9,077 nucleotides of DNA from Verrucomicrobiales bacterium (GTDB lineage Bacteria > Verrucomicrobiota > Verrucomicrobiia > Verrucomicrobiales > Verrucomicrobiaceae): NCBI GenBank assembly GCA_003453085.1, contig DMMK01000073.1:1-9077 (forward strand). The letters run 5' to 3'. The translations under genes were made by a program, and so were the position numbers. Within the stretch, counting starts at the first letter, position 1. Each line of letters starts with the position of its first letter. The notes beneath the pieces are model-generated. The model had not been told where the DNA came from. It worked only from the letters and a program-made list of their open reading frames with translations, and did not search any database. This document shows, in pieces, positions 6,801 through 9,077 of the stretch.

Positions 6801-8627
6801 GGTGGTGTTGAGCAGGATCAAGCTGCCGGTTCCATTCTTGGTTAGGCTGCCGGGGCCCTCCAGATTGCCGGGTCCGTCAAAGATGTAGGTCTTGTCCGTG
6901 TTGTTGACCAGGACGGAGGCCGGTGTCAGTGGCCCGCTGAGGGTCACGGTAGTCGGCCCGCTGGCGGTGTCGTCAAAGACCACGGAATCTGTGGCGGATG
7001 TCCCCTGGAGGTAACGTGTGAGAGCGCCGCTGTTCACCTCGCGCCAGTTGGTGGTGCCTGTGCCTGTTCCATCATTGATATCCCAAACGGCATTGATTTC
7101 GCCCGTCCAGCGGGGCAGGTCAAAGCCGGTCACATTCAGCAGAACGAGACCGTTCAAGCTGTCATCCACCAGGGAGGCGGTGACACGCGCAGGCACTTCC
7201 GCGAGTTGCAAGCCTGCAAATCCGGCACCGCCAATGCTGCCGTCATAGTCCAGGAGAGGAATCTGCCCGATGCTCAAGCCGCCACCTTTCAGGGTCACTC
7301 CAACCACACCTGTGACGCTGAGAGCTGGTGTTTTGAGCACCGGAACAGAGGGGTTTCCAAGACTGCCCAGATCAAAGGCCAGCGCGGCACCAGAGGTGCC
7401 GGAAAGATTTACGGAAGTCGCTTCCACGCTTTGTCCCGGGACGGTCACTTGCAGGCCCAGCGTGGCCCCTTCGGCCACGGTGATGGCGTTTTCTGCGGCA
7501 TGGGCCGTGGTGAGATCGAGGCGGCCTGCATTGATCTGTACCGGGCCGGTGAAGGCATTGGCCCCGCTCAGGGTCCAGGTGCCCAGACCTGTTTTGGTGA
7601 TGCCCAGGGCATCGCCACCGGCACCGATGATGCCTGCGATCTGGCCGATGCCATCGCCTTGCAGATGGAGGGTGGTGGCACCCACGCTGTCACCATAGTC
7701 AATGGTACCTTGCACGGTTACTGTGCCTGAGTCCGAGCGCAGAGCATACTCTGTGCCGCCTGTATTCAGCAGCAGCGGGCTGGTGAGGAGATTGTTTCCG
7801 GATAGATTGACCAGCAGAGGTGCGTCCGCGCTGCTGCGGCCAGAGATGACCAGGGGCTCATCCACGGCGATGCTGCCGGAGATTTCCAGCCTGCCAGTGG
7901 AGAGACCACCGCCCAGCACGGTATCGCCAGCGGCAGAGCCCAGGGAAGTGGCGCGGTTGATGCGGATGCTGCCTTCTTCCAGGAAGATGCGGCCATTCCA
8001 GGCGGCGCTGCTGCCGTTGAGCAGGAGGCTGCCGGGACCTTGTTTGATCAGGTGACCGCCTTGGCTCGTCTGGGTGCCCAGACCGGAGATCAGGCCGCTG
8101 ATGGTCACGTTGTTCGGGCCGGTGATGACGAGGTTGCGCCCGGTGGTGGCCGCGCCGTTGCCGATGTCAATGAAGCTGTTGGCCCCGACGGAGATCGTGC
8201 TGCCTGCGGCCTCCAGCTTGCCAAAGGAAAAGAACACACCGCCCGTGGTGGTCAGGGCCAGATTGGCCGTGCTGTTGTTGATGAAGAAGCCGGAGTTCGG
8301 CTGCACCGTGCCCGTGCTGGTATCGCCCAGGCGCAGGGGAAAGGCCCCCTGGAAGGTGTAGCCCAGATCTCCGCTGACAAGGATGCTTTTCGATGTGGCA
8401 TCCAGGTTCACATTGATGATGCCTGTGCCCGTGCCTGGGAAGAGCAGAGCATCCGTATTGGCGGCGGCACCGAAGGTCGGCCGCTGCTCATTGTTCCAGT
8501 TGCTGGCGTTGTTGAGCGCATTGTTGGCGTCGCCGTCCCAGGTTTTGATGACGTCGGTAGCCGGAGACAGGAGGGGCAGCCCCAGGCTGAGAAACAGCAG
8601 CGGGCGGAGGATATGGGGGAGTTTCAT
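876..8627 (-). CDS. Giant secreted PATR-repeat and Ig-domain protein (2583 aa)
   Basis: This is a very large exported protein of the autotransporter-associated beta-strand repeat type (PATR, TIGR02601/PF12951). Such repeats stack into extracellular beta-helices, and the family is usually assumed to be adhesive or structural. Order of parts: signal peptide 1-23; three beta-helix modules at about 24-503, 504-1343 and 1344-1667; five Ig-like domains 1668-2099; a He_PIG-like domain 2100-2192; an unassigned beta-rich region 2194-2583. I chose the ATG at 8627 because a perfect signal peptide starts there. The frame stays open 95 codons further up to an ATG at 8912, but that stretch is partly AT-rich, looks non-coding and would bury the signal peptide. 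A purine-rich AGGAAGAGGG at 8641-8650 lies 13 bases upstream of the start, rather far for a ribosome site. I see no cysteine, no C-terminal barrel ending in an aromatic residue, and no PEP-CTERM or LPXTG tail, so the route across or onto the outer membrane is unclear. It is probably transcribed alone. Architecture is certain; ligand and role are unknown. Confidence 0.93.
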   Translation of the reverse strand: MKLPHILRPLLFLSLGLPLLSPATDVIKTWDGDANNALNNASNWNNEQRPTFGAAANTDALLFPGTGTGIINVNLDATSKSILVSGDLGYTFQGAFPLRLGDTSTGTVQPNSGFFINNSTANLALTTTGGVFFSFGKLEAAGSTISVGANSFIDIGNGAATTGRNLVITGPNNVTISGLISGLGTQTSQGGHLIKQGPGSLLLNGSSAAWNGRIFLEEGSIRINRATSLGSAAGDTVLGGGLSTGRLEISGSIAVDEPLVISGRSSADAPLLVNLSGNNLLTSPLLLNTGGTEYALRSDSGTVTVQGTIDYGDSVGATTLHLQGDGIGQIAGIIGAGGDALGITKTGLGTWTLSGANAFTGPVQINAGRLDLTTAHAAENAITVAEGATLGLQVTVPGQSVEATSVNLSGTSGAALAFDLGSLGNPSVPVLKTPALSVTGVVGVTLKGGGLSIGQIPLLDYDGSIGGAGFAGLQLAEVPARVTASLVDDSLNGLVLLNVTGFDLPRWTGEINAVWDINDGTGTGTTNWREVNSGALTRYLQGTSATDSVVFDDTASGPTTVTLSGPLTPASVLVNNTDKTYIFDGPGNLEGPGSLTKNGTGSLILLNTTASTYTGTTTINAGTVQVGDGITALAGSLGNGPIINTGTLLLNRPDAYTLSGAISGAGSIIKLGAGTTTLSGNSSFTSELQVNAGTLRLANANALGDTAGATVVADGAALDLNGQLLPEGEIVRISGQGIAQSGALINTGAGGAGVGLKKLVLTGPATLGGSARWDIRESPGGVNANGHDVTKTGSNVIQWYNIGETHLGNLFINGASSRLTLAGNTTAGDRPGEIRIESGAQLGLEESTVPVTKPIFADLGTINATGGTTNVISSTIHITNGLTVNAAASTEIVLAGKITGSGSLTKTTTGIVKITGDTNDYSGTTTISQGAFWIGNDGPTGNLPSGEIINNGNLIFRRSGAPLVISQKTSGIGQITLPNAIPDSNDYVVTLTGDNTFEGNVTLRRAFLKITNSNALGKTLPPAAEGEPAPTKLVDISTARRPTLILDGSAGDITLAPTILFTTSSDGPTGAILNQAGNNVIQGSIDLTNASGGNTRILVSGGTLTLAGPVRSAAAATSTRGLLLDGSGSGFVTGILSNGGPFALTVQKLGTGTWLLDAANTYTGNTTVTAGTLKIGANGSLANSTNIDLATEGVLDVTDAPGGLALAANQSLRGTGTLQGALILGSNAFLNPGSGAVAGSLRITQNLTLQGGTFQIGITPPPAEGTPFNDAVSVGGDLVIAGPSSIELGSTGVLLNGSYRLINYTGSLTGDTANLTLINPTRYITALDVSTPGVVQLNVGGTAGNLVWSGNGTTNVWDRTTTSTWNAGTELFYQSDAVTFDDSSTNPNVTLTGVLTPSSVVVSATQNYVFGGTGSIGGFTDLTKSGTGSLTLNTAHSFTGKVKITAGSIILGTGGRLNGTRWIEVDEGALLDVQAVVAGITFGGTVESRIISGRGTLNGSYIINGLAGIHPGTSSLEGDISTAGDGIGILNFGGNLTLGAAALPGFPRVTLRLAGPTGQVANPLDTPSVAVFGSTVPTQHDYLAIAGILALDAGSTIRIELAEGYTPALGDVFNLANWSSLNTDADANGTGFNPLLLTDLELPALPVGLYWNRSLFVTDGLLFISPEPPVVGGIQFTPAATVNPGTEVTASAPVTGLEPYTYQWNFNNAPILNATSATYSFTASEASQGSYTVTVTNPAGFTTSAPALLTVNDPVAFADSPDSVTLNPGADAAFTVQATGTGPFTYQWRKNGTLIPDETEDTLSVLSVTEEDQGDYQVAVTNVVGTRLSDPATLLVNDPVTFTVPPAPQGALVGGSATFSVQVAGTGPFSYRWRKNGTDLPGEAAAQATFTLSNLALSDEGTYSVRVTNIVGTAISEPAALVVAGDTPKIISLTPHQLRSVGTNVVLHVQAIGQPPLTYQWYLGSAKVAGGTAAQLSLNNAQLKNAGTYRVDVSSGAEAPVSSVNVEVGLVDAAERTLTLASGGATKLEVKTGGAGLTYAWQKDETFLTSAERITGVDKNILSLAKPLGEEDSGLYQLVVSGPGGTLTTLGHRLSIFTEAPVITENPPLFPAAIVGGDFTPYTIQVDPVPKKAPLSYSAAGLPPGLKIDVKTGRITGRPTVVSKDPLGYLVKLTATNSKGKATAEGRLIVQALPENVIGTFAAPIGREATLNSNLGGLLELTVTKTGSYTGKLTLGSTALALKGALIVTPAIGETASTQTIQQTVLRKALPSLDLTLTLDAPNNRISSGQITDGTATLSFTGWRNVWVAKTRPAPTELGAYHTFTLEIPETSLGVDSIPQGSSYGSFTVKPDGKLAIAGKLADGEALTFAGFAGPQGEIALFKTLYKTVEKGSVAGSLDINKPDLAGTVTWNRPATPSDKHRVYSSGFPGILTLTAIGGEYTAPVSPLVFLNQAAGSNATLGFQEGGLEALVPSPEVLDIAVSIGAKSKTTVPLSTTNPSKVTLTLTEKTGVIKGNFNLENPNPLPAGKPALIKQAVKFEGIAIRTAEGPKAVGFQLIQQLPSETSPTATLTPVLSGQVTLEP
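879..2048 (-). other. Unassigned beta-rich C-terminal region (residues 2194-2583)
   Basis: These last 390 residues match no named domain I can assign. They are rich in alternating hydrophobic strands. Motifs in order: GSYTGKLTLGS near 2227 with LALKGAL; SSGQITDGTATLSF near 2287; SSYGSFTVKPDGKLAIAG near 2342 followed by KLADGE; GSVAGSLDI near 2392; LAGTVTWNRP near 2405; a final set ending SGQVTLEP. I recall similar GxYTGKLxL / KLADG / GxLxW patterns at the ends of other large Verrucomicrobiota secreted proteins, but that is memory, not a search. The pattern suggests a beta-sandwich or beta-barrel built from repeated four-strand units. It could be an anchoring, secretion or carbohydrate-binding part. 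Confidence 0.5.
2052..2330 (-). other. He_PIG-like putative Ig domain (residues 2100-2192)
   Basis: The segment has the characteristic He_PIG (PF05345) core: LSYSAAGLPPGLKID, a turn KTGRITGRPT, and a last strand YLVKLTATNSKGKATA. It follows the five Ig-like units and precedes the unassigned C-terminal region. Such domains are common in large bacterial surface proteins and often sit near carbohydrate-binding or cadherin-like folds. The call rests on motif recognition by eye. Confidence 0.75.
2331..3626 (-). repeat. Five tandem Ig-like domains of the giant protein (residues 1668-2099)
   Basis: There are five units of about 85-89 residues, at 1668-1753, 1754-1838, 1839-1925, 1926-2010 and 2011-2099. 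Each has the Ig core Trp (YQW, YQW, YRW, YQW, YAW) and the late D/N-x-G-x-Y strand (QGSYTV, QGDYQV, EGTYSV, AGTYRV, SGLYQL). None has the disulfide cysteines of animal Ig domains, as is usual for bacterial versions. Units 2 and 3 are the most alike (TGPFxYxWRKNGT in both, shared VNDPV linkers) and also match at DNA level, so they probably arose by tandem duplication. They probably act as a stalk or as binding modules between the beta-helix part and the C-terminal region. Confidence 0.85.
3627..4598 (-). repeat. Beta-helix module 3 of the giant protein (residues 1344-1667)
   Basis: The header starts at Trp1348 (WSGNGTTNVWD). It then repeats the module 2 pattern: DAVTFDD, LTPSSVVV, YVFGGTGSI and a PATR repeat at 1422-1452 (nt 4272-4364) beginning LTKSGTGSLTL. 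The end, at about 1580-1665, is the typical close of PATR proteins: a DYLAIAG strand, a GYTPALGDVF turn, LPALPVGLYWNRS and a final GLLFI strand. It joins directly to the first Ig-like domain. Confidence 0.75.
4599..7118 (-). repeat. Beta-helix module 2 of the giant protein (residues 504-1343)
   Basis: This is the longest module. Its header at 507-530 reads WTGEINAVWDIND then NW, followed by DSVVFDD, LTPASVLV and YIFDGPG. PATR repeats sit at about 595-627 (nt 6747-6845), 668-699 (6531-6626), 904-935 (5823-5918), a degenerate one at 989-1010 (5598-5663), and 1144-1176 (5100-5198). Companion ANALG/NSNALG segments follow two of them. The closer, at about 1293-1343, reads YRLINYTGSLTG and ends LNVGG. 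It matches the end of module 1 in pattern and leads into the next W header. Confidence 0.8.
7119..8558 (-). repeat. Beta-helix module 1 of the giant protein (residues 24-503)
   Basis: This module opens with the W-rich header common in this family (TWDGDANNALNNASNW near residue 29). PATR-like repeats follow at about 193-225 (nt 7953-8051) and 343-372 (nt 7512-7601). The second is close to consensus: TKTGLGTWTLSGANAFTG then an INAGRLDL strand. Residues 226-250 carry the companion motif seen between repeats (NRATSLG followed by a Gly-rich LEI strand). The module closes at about 452-500 with a leucine/aspartate/tyrosine-rich segment (LLDYDGS) ending LLNVTG. A similar closer ends module 2. Confidence 0.75.
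8559..8627 (-). other. Sec signal peptide of the giant protein
   Basis: Residues 1-23 begin MKLPHILRP, a short basic n-region. A hydrophobic core, LLFLSLGLPLL, follows, and then SPA with cleavage likely after Ala23 (small residues at -3 and -1). The mature protein would start at TDVIKTWDG. This decides the start codon and shows export through the Sec pathway. There is no lipobox cysteine, so it is not a lipoprotein. Confidence 0.85.
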
Positions 8628-8747
8628 AACGGTGTGGAGGCCCTCTTCCTGAATGCAGGTCGGATGGGCGTGGAGCCTTGAAATTGAGAGGGCGCCTTCC
8701 ATTTTCGGATCGGCAGCGTTGCTGGTTTTTGACCTCACAACTAAACC

Positions 8748-8764
8748 CATACTGAATGAGTATG
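8748..8764. repeat. Small inverted repeat at the predicted transcription start
   Basis: CATACT (8748-8753) and AGTATG (8759-8764) are perfect complements around a 5-base centre. The repeat begins 2 bases downstream of the candidate -10 and spans the predicted start site. That is a suitable place for a repressor operator or for a hairpin at the 5' end of the message. A 6-base arm can occur by chance. Confidence 0.3.
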
Positions 8765-8766
8765 AG

Positions 8767-8796
8767 ATTAAATGGCCTGTTATTCCTCTTTGTCGA
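8767..8796 (-). promoter_or_regulatory. Sigma70-like promoter candidate for the giant gene
   Basis: On the minus strand, TCGACA (8796-8791) matches the -35 consensus at five of six bases and TTTAAT (8772-8767) matches the -10 at five of six, with an 18-base spacer. It lies in the AT-rich leader. Transcription would start near 8760, giving an untranslated leader of about 130 bases before the ATG at 8627. Housekeeping promoter rules are poorly established for this phylum and AT-rich DNA yields chance matches, so confidence is modest. Confidence 0.35.
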
Positions 8797-8995
8797 GTAG
8801 GAATTAAAAAATCGCTGTTTAAAATTTTCGCGAATGATTTCAATCTCCTTGAATCCGTAGATACAAAATGATCCAGCCTCACAGATCGACCCTTGCCGAG
8901 GGAGATGAACACGAAGGGCGCTCAGTGGCGGGTGCGATGCTGGTGGAGCCTTCAGTCCCTGTAAATCAGTGACAACTTTTTTGGCTCCAGGTCAC

Positions 8996-9030
8996 AAAAA
9001 GGCCCGACTCACTGAGTCGGGCCTTTTTTG
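8996..9030 (-). terminator. Strong intrinsic terminator after the tRNA gene, bidirectional in form
   Basis: GGCCCGACTC (9001-9010) and GAGTCGGGCC (9014-9023) form a perfect 10-bp GC-rich stem with a 3-base loop. It is preceded by five A (8996-9000) and followed by six T (9024-9029), and CAC/GTG beyond these can extend the stem. Read on the minus strand it ends the tRNA transcript and insulates the giant gene downstream. The same sequence would also work on the plus strand. Confidence 0.9.
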
Positions 9031-9034
9031 TGTA

Positions 9035-9054
9035 ACCCCTTGAAATCAAGGGGT
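9035..9054 (-). repeat. Hairpin in the tRNA 3' trailer
   Basis: ACCCCTTGA (9035-9043) and TCAAGGGGT (9046-9054) are perfect 9-base complements around AA. The outermost base at 9054 is the last A of the encoded CCA, so the hairpin abuts the mature tRNA end. It lies between the tRNA and its terminator and may guide 3' processing or stabilise the precursor. Confidence 0.5.
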
Positions 9055-9077
9055 GGTGCCGGTGGTCGGACTCGAAC
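9054..9077 (-). tRNA. tRNA gene 3' end, isotype not determinable (Thr is a guess), 5' part outside window
   Basis: On the minus strand the window edge reads G then TTCGAGT (9076-9070), the 7-base T loop. CCGAC (9069-9065), the 3' side of the T stem, follows; then CACCGGC (9064-9058), the 3' side of the acceptor stem; discriminator A (9057); and an encoded CCA (9056-9054). The matching 5' acceptor strand would be GCCGGTG. I recall that acceptor from bacterial threonine tRNAs, but the anticodon lies outside the window, so the isotype is a guess. Transcription runs toward the giant gene and is stopped by the terminator at 8996-9030. Confidence 0.88.

Larger units (their letters stand above)
8628..8995. 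other. Leader and upstream region of the giant gene
   Basis: This is about 370 bases between the giant gene's start and the tRNA terminator. The part from about 8740 to 8870 is clearly richer in A and T than the rest of the window and contains small palindromes (AAAATTTT at 8821-8828 overlapping TTCGCGAA at 8827-8834). It is open in the giant gene's frame up to 8912, but I judge it non-coding because the signal peptide starts at 8627. A 7-base inverted repeat, TGGAGCC (8944-8950) and GGCTCCA (8983-8989), flanks 32 bases near the far end. No other gene is evident. Confidence 0.6.

Noticed and set aside
5997..6845. 282-codon plus-strand open frame opposite PATR repeats
   Set aside because: Same reasoning: antisense to well-formed repeats, with no recognisable domain, and its composition mirrors the opposite strand.
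876..8627. CRISPR array, transposon or phage region hidden in the repeats
   Set aside because: The repeats are protein-level, in frame and diverged, with no regular short direct repeats and spacers, terminal inverted repeats, or transposase or integrase motifs on either strand.
8653..8871. 72-codon plus-strand open frame in the giant gene's leader, with GGAGG 12 bases upstream
   Set aside because: The Shine-Dalgarno spacing is poor, the composition follows the AT-rich non-coding leader, and the protein has no recognisable features. It cannot be supported as a gene.
8628..8912. In-frame 95-codon N-terminal extension of the giant protein from an ATG at 8912
   Set aside because: The extension is partly AT-rich, lacks any domain pattern, contains the only cysteine I see in this frame, and would place the clear signal peptide at residue 96. 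The ATG at 8627 is the better start.
8951..8990. Possible tRNA-like remnant (CTGTAAATC resembles a tyrosine anticodon loop)
   Set aside because: No cloverleaf arms can be built around it, and the flanking TGGAGCC/GGCTCCA pair is too short and too widely spaced to be an acceptor stem of a normal tRNA.

Overview
The window looks like chromosomal DNA from a moderately GC-rich Gram-negative bacterium. The best guess is Verrucomicrobiota (a Prosthecobacter/Luteolibacter-like member). That rests on the main gene, a giant secreted protein of autotransporter-associated beta-strand repeats followed by Ig-like domains, an architecture I associate strongly with that phylum. This is inference from protein style, not a database match.

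Layout. (1) Positions 1-699, plus strand: the 3' part of a LigD-type DNA end-joining polymerase gene. Its reading frame is open to the left edge, so the gene begins outside the window. (2) 700-875: a non-coding gap between two convergent genes. It holds two clear inverted repeats, and a third overlaps the stop codon of the next gene. (3) 876-8627, minus strand: one uninterrupted gene for a 2583-residue exported protein that fills about 85% of the window. Its order is signal peptide, three beta-helix modules of PATR-type repeats, five tandem Ig-like domains, one He_PIG-like domain, and a beta-rich C-terminal region of about 390 residues that I cannot name. I see no cysteine in it, and no autotransporter barrel or sorting tail at the C-terminus. 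(4) 8628-8995: a non-coding, partly AT-rich leader for that gene, with a sigma70-like promoter candidate and a small inverted repeat just downstream of its -10. (5) 8996-9030: a strong intrinsic terminator with A and T tracts on both sides. (6) 9054-9077: the 3' end of a tRNA gene on the minus strand with encoded CCA, cut by the right edge.

The genes do not look functionally linked. The polymerase is an intracellular DNA-repair enzyme, and the giant protein is a surface or extracellular, probably adhesive or structural, protein transcribed on its own. The numerous long open frames antisense to the giant gene look like shadows of its codon use. I did not find a defence system, mobile element or CRISPR. 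The points most worth a second look are the internal duplications and the unassigned C-terminal region of the giant protein, the hairpin cluster between the convergent genes, and a Gln at a usually His position in the polymerase.
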